Assembly (NCBI RefSeq): GCF_019966535.1
Contig: NZ_JAIMID010000015.1
Span: forward strand, 85,799 to 149,798
Origin: Mesobacterium pallidum
Lineage (GTDB): Bacteria > Pseudomonadota > Alphaproteobacteria > Rhodobacterales > Rhodobacteraceae
Reading direction: 5' to 3'
Length of the DNA: 64,000 bases
The notes under the pieces are model-generated. The model was not told the DNA's origin. It saw nothing but the letters and a program-made list of their open reading frames with translations, and did not search any database. Numbering within the stretch: position 1 is the stretch's first letter; every line of letters begins with the position of its first letter. Position numbers and translations under genes: made by a program. Of this stretch, positions 34,192 to 42,424 are shown one piece after another.

Positions 34192-35386
34192 GCCCGCGAT
34201 CGACCTCGCCCAGCCGGTCGACCTGCTGGGCGCCGGGTTCCTGGCCGATCCCTACCCCACCTGGGCCGCGCTGCGCGCGCGCCTGCCGCTCGCCCCGGTC
34301 GCGGGCGGGGGCTACATCCTGACGCGCCACGCGGATATCAAGGCGGCCTTTTCCGACGACAGCCTCGGCAATGCCCCGTCGCGGTTTTCCGTCCTGGCGC
34401 CGCGCAACCGCGAGAAATACGCGGCCGCTGACCTGGCCGCGCATATTCCGCCCTTCCTCGACATGCCCGGCCACCGCCTGCCGCGGCAGGCGCTGACGCG
34501 CGCTTTCTTCAACACGTTCAAACCCTTCGCGACGCAGGTCGAAGAAGAGGCCGAGGCCATCCTGGCCGCCGCGCCGCGCGACGGCGCCTTTGACTTGATC
34601 GAGACTGTCAGCTCGCCGTTTTCCGTCCGGGTCATGGCGCGGTTTGTCGGGCTCGATGCGGATGTCGCGACGCTGAAGGCGGCCACGCAGGCCTTCTTTC
34701 ACCTCTTCGCGCCGATCCGCGACCCGGCCGCCTTTGCCGAGACCAACGCGCAGCTTGCCGCGGTCCGGGCGCTGGTGGCCGACCAGTTGGCCGCCCGCCG
34801 TGCAGATGGACGGCCCTGCCTGCTGACCCATCTGGCGGCCTTCCAGCAGGATGCGCCCGACCTGACCGATGCGCAGATCGTCGACAACGCGATCCTGGTC
34901 TTCGCCGACGGGGTCGAGAACATTGAGGCCGGGGCCGCCACGCTCCTGCGGCTGGTCGCGCGCGAGGGCATCGGCCAACAGGTCGCGTCCGGCGCACTGG
35001 ATGCAGAGGCGGTGGTGCGCGAGGGCCTGCGGCTCGACAGTCCCGGCCAGGTCATCCCCCGCGTCGCCCGCGCGGACACCACGTTGCACGACACCCCGAT
35101 CCCGGCCGGCACGCCGGTCTTCCTGGCGCTGGCCGCAGCCAATCGCGACCCGGATGCCTTTGACGACCCGGACGTCTTCCGGCCCGGGCGCGCGGGCGAT
35201 CCGGTAATCTTTGGCCAGGGCCGGCACCGCTGCATCGGCGAACAGCTGGGCGTGCTGCAGTTGCGTGTCCTGCTGACGGCCATGTTGCGGTCGGGACTGA
35301 GCGACGCGGCGCCCGGCAGTCCGCTTGGCTACCAGCCGCGCTTTGGCCATCGCTGGCCCAAGGCGATGGCGGTCACTTTCGGCTGA
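34148..35386 (+). CDS. Cytochrome P450
   Basis: Haem monooxygenase of 412 residues, bacterial class I size. The haem-binding loop FGQGRHRCIGEQLG carries the thiolate C362. The K-helix ExxR is EGLR (292-295). The I-helix reads FADGVENIEAG (252-262), where the usual acid-Thr pair is E257-N258. The usual Thr is therefore Asn, as in a minority of P450s such as P450cin. The N-terminus is basic but has no membrane anchor. The start is placed at 34148 (MKRLRKWF), overlapping the amidohydrolase by 44 bases; an ATG at 34106 would lengthen the overlap. The gene ends convergently, overlapping the adenylation protein by 14 bases. No ferredoxin or reductase gene is adjacent. Confidence 0.92.
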   Translation: MKRLRKWFGAGPTPEPAIDLAQPVDLLGAGFLADPYPTWAALRARLPLAPVAGGGYILTRHADIKAAFSDDSLGNAPSRFSVLAPRNREKYAAADLAAHIPPFLDMPGHRLPRQALTRAFFNTFKPFATQVEEEAEAILAAAPRDGAFDLIETVSSPFSVRVMARFVGLDADVATLKAATQAFFHLFAPIRDPAAFAETNAQLAAVRALVADQLAARRADGRPCLLTHLAAFQQDAPDLTDAQIVDNAILVFADGVENIEAGAATLLRLVAREGIGQQVASGALDAEAVVREGLRLDSPGQVIPRVARADTTLHDTPIPAGTPVFLALAAANRDPDAFDDPDVFRPGRAGDPVIFGQGRHRCIGEQLGVLQLRVLLTAMLRSGLSDAAPGSPLGYQPRFGHRWPKAMAVTFG

Positions 35387-38150
35387 AGGCGCGGGGCCAG
35401 ACCAGGCGCAACCGGCGTTTTCCGGGTGCGCGTTCGAACTGGGCAATGCCGGCGTCGGTCATCGTGGCCCGCAGGACCAGCGGAAGCCCGACCGCCGGCA
35501 TGTCGATCGTGATCGTGGTTTCAAACAGGGCGCCGGGCGCCACCGGCTCAAGCAGCGGCCCCCACCCCAGGGCATTCGTGCGCGGCGGGCCGTCCAGGTT
35601 GTGCAGCCGCAGAACCAACCCCAGGCCGCTTTGCGCGCTAGGCTGCCAGGTTTCCGAAGAGAGGTTCCGCACCCGTGCCCGGACCGTCAGCGGCGCGCCC
35701 GGCCGGAAGGTCCAGGGTGCCGACAACCGGATGCGGGCCTTGTAGGCGCGGCTGCGCTCGGCCAGGGGGGCCGCGCTGCCGGCGGCCGGCTGCGGCAGCG
35801 GCGCGCCACCGAGGTGCTGTTGCAGCACGCGGCGCATGGTGTCCATCGACGCGGCATCATGAAAGGCGCGTTCGTGACGTCCGGCGACGGGCTCGACCCG
35901 GCTGCCGACCGGATGCAGCACCTTCAGCGCATATTCGGGATGCATATACGAGGAATAGGGAGAGTAGCGCCGCGCCTCGGTCCCGAAATGCAGCACCGGG
36001 TAGCGGCTGGGTTCGGGGAACCAATGGTCGATGCTGACGAACAGGGCGATCTCGCGCCCGGCCGCCTCGATATGGCGCGCGGCCATGCGCATCACCTTGC
36101 CCCCCTCGCAGAATCCGCCGATGTGCAGCGGGCCTTCGGGCTGGATCGCCATCATGTCTTGCGCATAGATCGCCGCCAGTCGTTCGGTTTCCTCGGGGCT
36201 GCGTTCCTCGTAGCCCCAGGCCGAGCGGAGGGCGTAATAGGGACGGTCGGGTTCCACGAGGCTGCGCAGCGCCTTGACGAAGCCTTGCGAGCAGAAGAAC
36301 AGCGGTGGCCGCGTGCCGACGGTGCCAAGCCCGAGGACCAGCTTGCGCGGACCGACCCGCTGGCCCGGCCAGCCGACCGAGACCTCGCGGATGTAGCGCA
36401 CCAGCGGGTCCTCTTCCTCGGGCGCCGCGCCGGCGCTGTCGTCCAGCCGCGCGACGAAGGCGCCGAAGCGGGGGGCTTCGAACAGCAGGTTGTCGGGGAT
36501 CGGGCGGCCAAGGCGGTCGCGCAGGTTGGACAGGAACTCCATCGCCGAAAGGCTGTCGCCGCCCGCGTCAAAGAAATCCTCGTCATCCGCAGGCGGCGGG
36601 GCCTTGAGCACGCTCTGCCAGGTCTCGGCCACCACGGCGGCGGTGCCGGTGCGGGGCGCGGCGGTGTCGCCGGCCAGCGCCGTGACCAGCCCGCGCTTGT
36701 TGATCTTGCCCGAGCCGAGGCGCGGCAGCGCCTCCAGCACATGGATGCGGCGGGGGCGCTTGAACTCGGCCAGGCTGCCGCGCAGGGCATCGAGCATCTG
36801 CATTTCGTCCAGCACCGCGCCGGGCGCGGCGACGACGGCCAGCCCGACCTGTTCGCCCAGCGTCGGATGCGGGTCGGCATAGGCCGCCGCCTCGGCCACG
36901 CCGGGCAGGGCCAGCGCCGCGCGCTCGACCTCGAGCGGAGAGATCTTTTCGCCGCCACGGTTGATCATCTCTTTCAGGCGGCCCGACAGGAACAGGTAGC
37001 CGTCCGCATCGAGCCGGCCGAGGTCGCCGGTGCGCAGCCAGGGCCCGTGGAAATGCTCGGCCCGGTCGGTGGTCTCGTAGCCGGTGGTGACCGTGGGGCC
37101 GCGCACGCAGACCTCGCCCTCGGCCCCCTGCGGCAGGGGCGTGCCGGTGCCGTCGAGGATCGCCACATCGGGGCCGGCGGCCGGCCCGACCGAGCCGGGC
37201 TTGCGCGAGCCAGGCGGCAGCGGGTTCGAACAGATCTGCCCTGCGGTTTCGGTCATGCCGTACATCTGGATGATCGGCAGCCCGCCCAGGCGCGTTTCGG
37301 CCGCCGCATGCGCCACGGGCGACAGATCGGACGAGACGGAGCGGAGGAAGCGCAGGTGGGTCGCCGCGTCTGAAAGCTCCCCGCCCTCGGCCAGCAAGCG
37401 GGTCAGCATGGTGGGGACCAGCTGCGCCCAGGTCACACCGTCTTGCCGCATGGCGCGGATCAGCGAGGCAGGCGTCGGATCGGGCGCGACATGCACCGCG
37501 CCGCCCGCGCCGAGCGGGGCGAGGAACAGGTCGACGATGGCGCCGACATGGAACATGGGCAGGGCATGCAGGGCGCGGTCGCGCGGCCCCAGCTCGAGCG
37601 TGGCCGCGATGTTGCGGGCCGAGGCCAGCATCTGCGGCAGGCTCAGGGGCACCCGCTTGGGCGCACCGGTCGAGCCGGAGGTCAGCAGAACGAGGCCGGG
37701 CTGGCGGTTGCCGGGTGCGCGCAGGGGGCGATCGGCCGTCACATCGACACCAAGCCCGCCGGACAGCGTCAGCCCCAGCAGCGGGCGGTCCAGCGCGCGG
37801 GCCAGGGCCTGCGCGGCGTCGTCCCCGGCGCGGGCGAGCAACGCATCGACGCCGGCGGCCTGGCATTGCGTCGTCAGCTCGGCCGCCGTCAACGCGCCGT
37901 TCAGCGGCAGGACCGACGCGCGGGTCACGAGGCCCAGAAGCGTAACCAGCGTGGCCGGGTGGTCGGGCAGCAGCAGGCCGATGCGGTGCCCCTGCTGCAC
38001 GCCTGCCGCATCCAGCGCGGCCTCCAGCCCGGCCAGCGCCGACAGGATGTCGTCGCGCGACGCCGCGCCGCCGGGCCAGGTCAGCGCGGCGGCGGGCAGC
38101 GTTTCGGGCAGCAACTCTGCCAGCAATCCGGTCGTGGTGTCGCGCGCCAT
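35373..38150 (-). CDS. Adenylation-carrier-thioesterase protein (NRPS-like A-T-TE) with C-terminal Ig-like domain
   Basis: A 925-residue multidomain enzyme. The adenylation domain (1-490) has LLTSGSTGAPK (155-165), MYGMTETAG, the TGD motif LRTGDLG, GRLKEMINRGGEK and the catalytic Lys in GSGKINKRGL (K482); it resembles acyl-CoA/aryl acid ligases more than amino-acid NRPS modules. The carrier domain (500-575) has DAGGDSLSA with phosphopantetheine Ser533. An alpha/beta-hydrolase thioesterase follows (610-785), with IGGFCEGG giving Cys681 where Ser is usual, and H759 as likely catalytic His. The tail (805-918) is an Ig-like fold with the pattern VRARVRNLSSETW. No condensation domain is present. 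The start is the ATG at 38150 (MARDTTTG). It lies 49 bases after the aminotransferase stop on the same strand, a probable operon. It likely activates, tethers and releases or couples a small acid (inference). Confidence 0.88.
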   Translation of the reverse strand: MARDTTTGLLAELLPETLPAAALTWPGGAASRDDILSALAGLEAALDAAGVQQGHRIGLLLPDHPATLVTLLGLVTRASVLPLNGALTAAELTTQCQAAGVDALLARAGDDAAQALARALDRPLLGLTLSGGLGVDVTADRPLRAPGNRQPGLVLLTSGSTGAPKRVPLSLPQMLASARNIAATLELGPRDRALHALPMFHVGAIVDLFLAPLGAGGAVHVAPDPTPASLIRAMRQDGVTWAQLVPTMLTRLLAEGGELSDAATHLRFLRSVSSDLSPVAHAAAETRLGGLPIIQMYGMTETAGQICSNPLPPGSRKPGSVGPAAGPDVAILDGTGTPLPQGAEGEVCVRGPTVTTGYETTDRAEHFHGPWLRTGDLGRLDADGYLFLSGRLKEMINRGGEKISPLEVERAALALPGVAEAAAYADPHPTLGEQVGLAVVAAPGAVLDEMQMLDALRGSLAEFKRPRRIHVLEALPRLGSGKINKRGLVTALAGDTAAPRTGTAAVVAETWQSVLKAPPPADDEDFFDAGGDSLSAMEFLSNLRDRLGRPIPDNLLFEAPRFGAFVARLDDSAGAAPEEEDPLVRYIREVSVGWPGQRVGPRKLVLGLGTVGTRPPLFFCSQGFVKALRSLVEPDRPYYALRSAWGYEERSPEETERLAAIYAQDMMAIQPEGPLHIGGFCEGGKVMRMAARHIEAAGREIALFVSIDHWFPEPSRYPVLHFGTEARRYSPYSSYMHPEYALKVLHPVGSRVEPVAGRHERAFHDAASMDTMRRVLQQHLGGAPLPQPAAGSAAPLAERSRAYKARIRLSAPWTFRPGAPLTVRARVRNLSSETWQPSAQSGLGLVLRLHNLDGPPRTNALGWGPLLEPVAPGALFETTITIDMPAVGLPLVLRATMTDAGIAQFERAPGKRRLRLVWPRAFSRK

Positions 38151-38199
38151 GCCTTGCCCCTGGTTTCGCCGCCAAAGCCTAGCAGACAGGCGCGGGGCC

Positions 38200-39453
38200 T
38201 CAACCCCGCGTGATCTCGCGCATGGCGGCGAGGAAGGCCGCGACCTCGTCCTCGGTGTTGTAATGGCACAGTGACACGCGCAGGCAGGATTGCAGGCCCA
38301 GCGGGGTGAGGATGTTGCCCGAGTAGTGATCGGCCTTGCGGGCATGGGTGCGGATGCCCCGCTCGCGCAGCGCGCTGACCAGGTCCTCGCCGGTCATGCC
38401 ATCGACCACCAGCGACACCAGCCCCTCGCGCAGGGGGTTGTCCACGCCGCCCAGGATCGTGACGCCGGGCAGGTCGGCGAGCCCGGCCTGGTTGCGGACG
38501 CCGTGCAGCATGGCCTGGGTCAGGTCCGCCTCATGCGCGTGGATCGCGTGGCCGGCGGCCAGGATGCGCGCGCGGCGGTCGGTCTCGTCGCTGACCTCGC
38601 TGCCCAGCCAGTCGAGGTAGTCGACCACGTCCGAGAAGGTCGCGTAGGAGCCGGTGTCGCGCGTGCCCAGCTCCCACTGCCCCTCGGGCGCGCCGGTCAG
38701 GGCGTTGGTGGGCAGGGCGGCAAGCCGGTCCGACAGCCAGGCGAGGCCGTAGCCGTGGCGCGAAAACGCCTTGTAGGGCGAGATCACGTAGCCGTCGATA
38801 TCGTAGCGGTCGATCTCGACCAGCCCGTGCGCGGCGTGCTGGATGCCGTCGACGATGATGAAACACTCGGGCGCCACGGCGCGAATCGCGGCGGCGATGG
38901 CGGCCACGTCCACGGCCATCCCGGTCACGGGCGAGGTGTGCAGGATCGTGGCCACCCGCGTCTCGGGCGTGATTTCGGGCGCGTAATCCTCGGCAAGGAC
39001 CGATCCGCGCGCGTCGTCATGGGCGACCTGCACATAGGGCTTGCCCGCGACCCCCGCCCAGCGGCGGCAGGCCGAGGCCGAGGCGGGGTGTTCCAGCGTC
39101 GAGCCCAGCACCACGCCATGCGGCGTGCCAAGACAGGCGGCCGAGATCAGGCGGAACAGCAGCTCGGTCCCGCTTTCGCCGGTGATGATCTTGCCCGACG
39201 TCGCACCGAAAAAGGTCAGCGCATCGCCCCGCGCCTTGTCGATCACCCGCACCAGTTCCTTGGCCATCGGGTTGTCACGGCCCTGGTTGTCGGGAATCGC
39301 GGCATAGGTCGTCGTGGTCTCGACCACCGATTTCAGCGTCAGCGCGCCGCCCGCGTTCTCGAAGAAGATGCGCGGCCCGCTGAACGGGTCGCTGTCCACA
39401 TGGGCGAATCTGTCCCGCACGCGGGTGATGAGGGTGGGGTCCTGGCCAAGCAT
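38200..39453 (-). CDS. PLP-dependent class V aminotransferase-like enzyme
   Basis: Predicted PLP enzyme of 417 residues in the cysteine desulfurase / isopenicillin N epimerase-like group. Visible features are the substrate-side EH pair (E121-H122 in STLEHPASA), the PLP-stacking DGIQHAAHG (D202, H206) and the Schiff-base lysine K228 in ISPYKAFSRHGYG. It lacks an obvious desulfurase active-site Cys loop, so sulfur transfer is less likely than lyase, epimerase or transaminase chemistry. The start is the ATG at 39453 (MLGQDPT), preceded by GGAGGA. It is first in a two-gene operon with the A-T-TE protein and is divergent from hemP across 226 bases. Confidence 0.87.
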   Translation of the reverse strand: MLGQDPTLITRVRDRFAHVDSDPFSGPRIFFENAGGALTLKSVVETTTTYAAIPDNQGRDNPMAKELVRVIDKARGDALTFFGATSGKIITGESGTELLFRLISAACLGTPHGVVLGSTLEHPASASACRRWAGVAGKPYVQVAHDDARGSVLAEDYAPEITPETRVATILHTSPVTGMAVDVAAIAAAIRAVAPECFIIVDGIQHAAHGLVEIDRYDIDGYVISPYKAFSRHGYGLAWLSDRLAALPTNALTGAPEGQWELGTRDTGSYATFSDVVDYLDWLGSEVSDETDRRARILAAGHAIHAHEADLTQAMLHGVRNQAGLADLPGVTILGGVDNPLREGLVSLVVDGMTGEDLVSALRERGIRTHARKADHYSGNILTPLGLQSCLRVSLCHYNTEDEVAAFLAAMREITRG

Positions 39454-39557
39454 GGCGTCCTCCGGGCGTTGTCCGGGGGCCGGTGTGCACCGCCCGCGCG
39501 CGCTTGTCAAAGCGTGGCTGGATATGACCGGTATTTCAGCGTTGCAGGAAAAAACTA

Positions 39558-39580
39558 AACCTGAGTGAAAAAGTCAGGTT
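39558..39580. promoter_or_regulatory. Iron-box-like palindrome AACCTGA-N9-TCAGGTT upstream of hemP
   Basis: A perfect 7-base inverted repeat (39558-39564 and 39574-39580) with a 9-base spacer contains CTGA-N9-TCAG. This matches the TGA-N9-TCA layout of RirA/Iron-Rhodo-box type iron-responsive sites described computationally for alphaproteobacteria. The right arm abuts a TTGACC -35-like hexamer (39579-39584) pointing to hemP, so binding would block that promoter. It lies about 100 bases from both hemP and the divergent aminotransferase start. Confidence 0.7.
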
Positions 39581-39679
39581 GACCATCCAGAGTATTTTAG
39601 TCAGAAATAAACCCATACCATCAGCCACCCCATGTCGAAACCGGAAAGGGGAAGCCAGTGCACAGCTCATGGAGTCGGC

Positions 39680-39847
39680 ATGAACCAGATTTGCAAACCC
39701 GTGCCTGCGGGCACCTTCGAGGACCAGCGTCCGATCTACCGGGCCGAGGACATCATGCGGGACGGCAACGAGGTGGCGATCACCCTTGGCGACCAAGTCT
39801 ACCGGCTGCGGGTGACGCGGGCCGGAAAGCTGATCCTGACCAAATGA
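39680..39847 (+). CDS. hemP: Hemin uptake protein HemP
   Basis: A 55-residue protein with the HemP-type ending YRLRVTRAGKLILTK and the upstream block RPIYRAEDIMRDGNEVAITLG. HemP-family proteins are small cytoplasmic proteins tied to haem and iron uptake; in several bacteria they influence expression of haem uptake genes. The start is the ATG at 39680 (MNQICKPVP); an earlier in-frame ATG at 39632 adds a tail without family similarity. It is the first gene of the iron operon, sits behind the iron-box-like palindrome, and overlaps the next gene by an ATGA. Confidence 0.92.
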   Translation: MNQICKPVPAGTFEDQRPIYRAEDIMRDGNEVAITLGDQVYRLRVTRAGKLILTK

Positions 39848-40323
39848 CCCAAGCTTCGGCCCCACGTGGTGCCGCGCCGGTCGGCCTGCTGACCGAGCTG
39901 GGCGCCTTTGAATGCGCGGCCATTCTCTACCTGCGCCTGTGGTGCGACAGCATCGAGGCGCAGCGGCAGGTCGGCGATGACTTCGCCCGCGTGCTGGGCC
40001 GGGCGCGCGGAAGAAACGCGGCCCGGTCGCTGGGCCAGCTGTGCGAGCTCTGCTCTCGCTACGGTCGGCGGCCCATGGCGCGCCATCAGGTCGGGTGCCA
40101 GTGCCTTGGCGGTGACGAAAGCTGCTTTGCGCAACTGGTGGCGGCCGCCGCGGACGGCGATCGCGACGATGCCATGATGCTGGCCGCGCTGATCGTGCGC
40201 GCCGACGTGGCCTCGGCGCTGGTGGCCTTTGCCGAAAGCTACGGGCTTGCGCTGCGCAGCCTCACCCGCGCCTGCCTGGCCGAGATCCCGGCGCGGCCCG
40301 ACACTGCGCCCACCCTTCACTGA
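39844..40323 (+). CDS. Unknown cysteine-containing protein in the hemP operon
   Basis: I do not recognise this 159-residue protein. It is predicted soluble and mostly helical, without a signal peptide. It carries a cysteine pair (CELC) and a second cluster GCQCLGGDESCF, which could bind a metal or a cluster (inference). The ATG overlaps the hemP stop (ATGA), so the two are probably translationally coupled; the imelysin gene follows 30 bases downstream. Position in an iron-regulated operon suggests a role in haem or iron handling, but no motif proves it. Confidence 0.8.
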   Translation: MTQASAPRGAAPVGLLTELGAFECAAILYLRLWCDSIEAQRQVGDDFARVLGRARGRNAARSLGQLCELCSRYGRRPMARHQVGCQCLGGDESCFAQLVAAAADGDRDDAMMLAALIVRADVASALVAFAESYGLALRSLTRACLAEIPARPDTAPTLH

Positions 40324-40353
40324 AATCGTAAAAGACCCAACAGGAACGTACCC

Positions 40354-41628
40354 ATGTCCAAGAAACTTCTCGCAGCAACCGCGCTGGCCTCGTGCTTTGG
40401 CCTGGCAACGGCAGCAAGCGCAGAGGCCCCCGCCAAGGCCGAGGTGGTCGGCACCTATGCCGACATCGCCGCAGCGATCTATGCCGACAGCCTGAGCACC
40501 GCCGAGGCGCTGCAAACAGCCGTCGCCGCGCTGACAGATAGCCCCTCGGCCGAGACGTTGCAGGCCGCCCGTGCCGCCTGGCTGGCCGCCCGCGTGCCCT
40601 ACCAGCAATCCGAGGTCTACCGCTTTGGCAATGCCATCGTCGACGATTGGGAGGGCAAGGTGAACGCCTGGCCGCTGGACGAGGGGCTGATCGACTACGT
40701 CGACGGCAGCTACGGCGGGCCCAGCGACGAAAACGAATTTGCCGCGCTGAACGTGATCGCCAACCCCACCTTCACCCTCTCGGGCGAAGACATCGACGCG
40801 ACCGAGATCACGCCCGAGCTGATTGCCGAGACCCTGCACGAGGCCGACGGGATCGAGGCGAACGTCGCCTCGGGCTACCATGCAATCGAGTTCCTGCTCT
40901 GGGGCCAGGACCTGAACGGCCACGCGCCCGGCGCCGGCAACCGGCCCTGGACCGATTACGCTCAGGGCGACGATTGCACGAACGGTAACTGCGACCGCCG
41001 CGCCGCCTACCTGGCGGCCGCGACCGAGCTGCTGGTGTCGGACCTCGAATGGATGGCCGCGCAATGGGTTGAGGGCGGCGAGGCCCGCGCTGCGCTGACC
41101 GGGGACGTGGATGCCGCGATCTCGATCATGCTGACGGGCATGGGCTCGCTGTCCTACGGTGAACAGGCGGGCGAGCGGATGCGGCTGGGCCTGATGCTGA
41201 ACGACCCCGAGGAAGAGCATGACTGTTTCTCGGACAACACGCACAACAGCCATTACTACGACGGGCTGGGCATCCAGAACGTCTACCTCGGCGAATACGT
41301 GCGCGCCGATGGCTCCTCGGTGTCCGGCCCGTCGCTGTCGGACCTCGTGGCCGCGGCCGACCCCGCGCTCGACGCCGAGATGACCGCCAAGCTGGCCGCG
41401 ACCATGCGAGAGCTGGGCCAGATCAAGACCGCGGCAGAGGCCGGGTTCGCCTATGACCAGATGCTCGAGCGCGGCAACGAAGCCGGGCAGGCGCTGGTGA
41501 TGGGCGGCGTCGACGCCCTGATCGACCAGACGCAAAGCATCGAACGGGTCGTCGCGACGCTTGGCCTTGGCGACATCGCGGTCGAGGGCTCGGACAGCCT
41601 CGACAACCCGTCGGCCGTGTTCCAGTGA
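40354..41628 (+). CDS. Imelysin-family (M75) periplasmic iron-uptake protein
   Basis: A 424-residue exported protein. The N-terminus MSKKLLAATALASCFGLATAASAEA is a signal peptide with a likely cut after ASA. The imelysin GxHxxE motif is GYHAIE (H176, E179), followed by FLLWGQDLNG. Imelysin proteins are helical-bundle periplasmic or surface proteins linked to iron uptake; despite the M75 name, protease activity is doubtful for many. A good AGGAA ribosome site precedes the ATG. It is third in the iron operon and is the canonical copy; the second imelysin downstream has a changed motif. Confidence 0.93.
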   Translation: MSKKLLAATALASCFGLATAASAEAPAKAEVVGTYADIAAAIYADSLSTAEALQTAVAALTDSPSAETLQAARAAWLAARVPYQQSEVYRFGNAIVDDWEGKVNAWPLDEGLIDYVDGSYGGPSDENEFAALNVIANPTFTLSGEDIDATEITPELIAETLHEADGIEANVASGYHAIEFLLWGQDLNGHAPGAGNRPWTDYAQGDDCTNGNCDRRAAYLAAATELLVSDLEWMAAQWVEGGEARAALTGDVDAAISIMLTGMGSLSYGEQAGERMRLGLMLNDPEEEHDCFSDNTHNSHYYDGLGIQNVYLGEYVRADGSSVSGPSLSDLVAAADPALDAEMTAKLAATMRELGQIKTAAEAGFAYDQMLERGNEAGQALVMGGVDALIDQTQSIERVVATLGLGDIAVEGSDSLDNPSAVFQ

Positions 41629-41637
41629 CCTGACCTG

Positions 41638-41660
41638 CCGGGGCGGCCCGTCCGCCCCGG
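41638..41660. other. GC-rich stem-loop between imelysin and bfd
   Basis: Nine-base perfect inverted repeat (CCGGGGCGG / CCGCCCCGG) with a 5-base loop, just after the imelysin stop and before bfd. There is no T-tract, so it could be a partial terminator or an mRNA processing or stabilising hairpin within the operon. Confidence 0.55.
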
Positions 41661-41684
41661 CCCACCCGTTCGGGAGTCACCCGC

Positions 41685-41942
41685 ATGATCGTCTGCCATT
41701 GCCAGAACATCAGCGACCGCGACATCGCCGCCGCGATCGACTGGATGCGCGCCGCCGACCCGGCCACGCTCATCACGCCCGGGAAAATTTACCGGGCGTT
41801 GGGCAAAAGGGCAGATTGCGGCGGCTGCATGCCGCTCTTCCTCGACTCCATGCGCCGAAGCGATAACCTAGAGGTACCCGTTCACCTCAGGTCGCTGCGC
41901 AGCCCGCCGGCGGCCCAAACCCGAAAGGCAGGCGAGTCATGA
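41685..41942 (+). CDS. bfd: Bacterioferritin-associated ferredoxin (Bfd-like)
   Basis: An 85-residue [2Fe-2S] protein with cysteines C4, C6, C45 and C48 in MIVCHCQNIS and DCGGCM, the Bfd/BFD-like [2Fe-2S] arrangement. Bfd docks on bacterioferritin and donates electrons to release stored iron. The C-terminus (HLRSLRSPPAAQTRKAGES) is longer than the usual ~65-75 residues. The ATG has a GGGAG site. It overlaps bfr by 4 bases, which fits tight co-expression. Confidence 0.93.
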   Translation: MIVCHCQNISDRDIAAAIDWMRAADPATLITPGKIYRALGKRADCGGCMPLFLDSMRRSDNLEVPVHLRSLRSPPAAQTRKAGES

Positions 41943-42424
41943 AGGGCGACGAAAAGGTCATCGACTATCTCAACCGCGCATTGCGCAGCGAATTGACGGC
42001 GGTCAGCCAGTACTGGCTGCACTTCCGTCTGCAGGAAGACTGGGGCCTTGGACACATGGCCGCGAAAAGCCGCGAGGAAAGCATCGAAGAGATGCACCAC
42101 GCGGACAAGCTGATCGCGCGGATCCTGTTCCTGGGCGGCCACCCCAACCTGCAAAAGCTTGATCCCCTGCGGATCGGACAGGACCCCAAGGAAACGCTCG
42201 AAGCCGACCTTGCCGCCGAACTCGAGGCGGCGGCGCTGTACCGCGAGGCCCGCGGCTATTGCAACGAGGTCAATGACTACGTGTCGCAGAAATTGTTCGA
42301 AGAGTTGTTGGCGGATGAAGAGGGGCATATCGACTTCCTCGAAACCCAGCTCGCGCTTTTCGAAAAGATCGGTGCAGAAAGATATGCTCAGCTCAACGCC
42401 AAGCGCATGGACGAGGCCGAATAG
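41939..42424 (+). CDS. bfr: Bacterioferritin
   Basis: A 161-residue haem ferritin with every expected ligand: ferroxidase residues E18, E51, H54, E94, E127 and H130, and the haem ligand M52 in SIEEMHHADK. It stores iron as a ferric mineral in a 24-mer shell. It overlaps bfd by 4 bases and the di-heme protein gene by 41 bases. The pairing of a store (Bfr), its reductase partner (Bfd) and import-type proteins in one operon is a coherent iron module. Confidence 0.96.
   Translation: MKGDEKVIDYLNRALRSELTAVSQYWLHFRLQEDWGLGHMAAKSREESIEEMHHADKLIARILFLGGHPNLQKLDPLRIGQDPKETLEADLAAELEAAALYREARGYCNEVNDYVSQKLFEELLADEEGHIDFLETQLALFEKIGAERYAQLNAKRMDEAE

Noticed and set aside
39592..39608. Irr-type iron control element in the AT-rich TTTTAGTCAGAAATAAA stretch
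   Set aside because: It only partly fits the Irr dyad; the CTGA-N9-TCAG palindrome next to it is a much better iron site.
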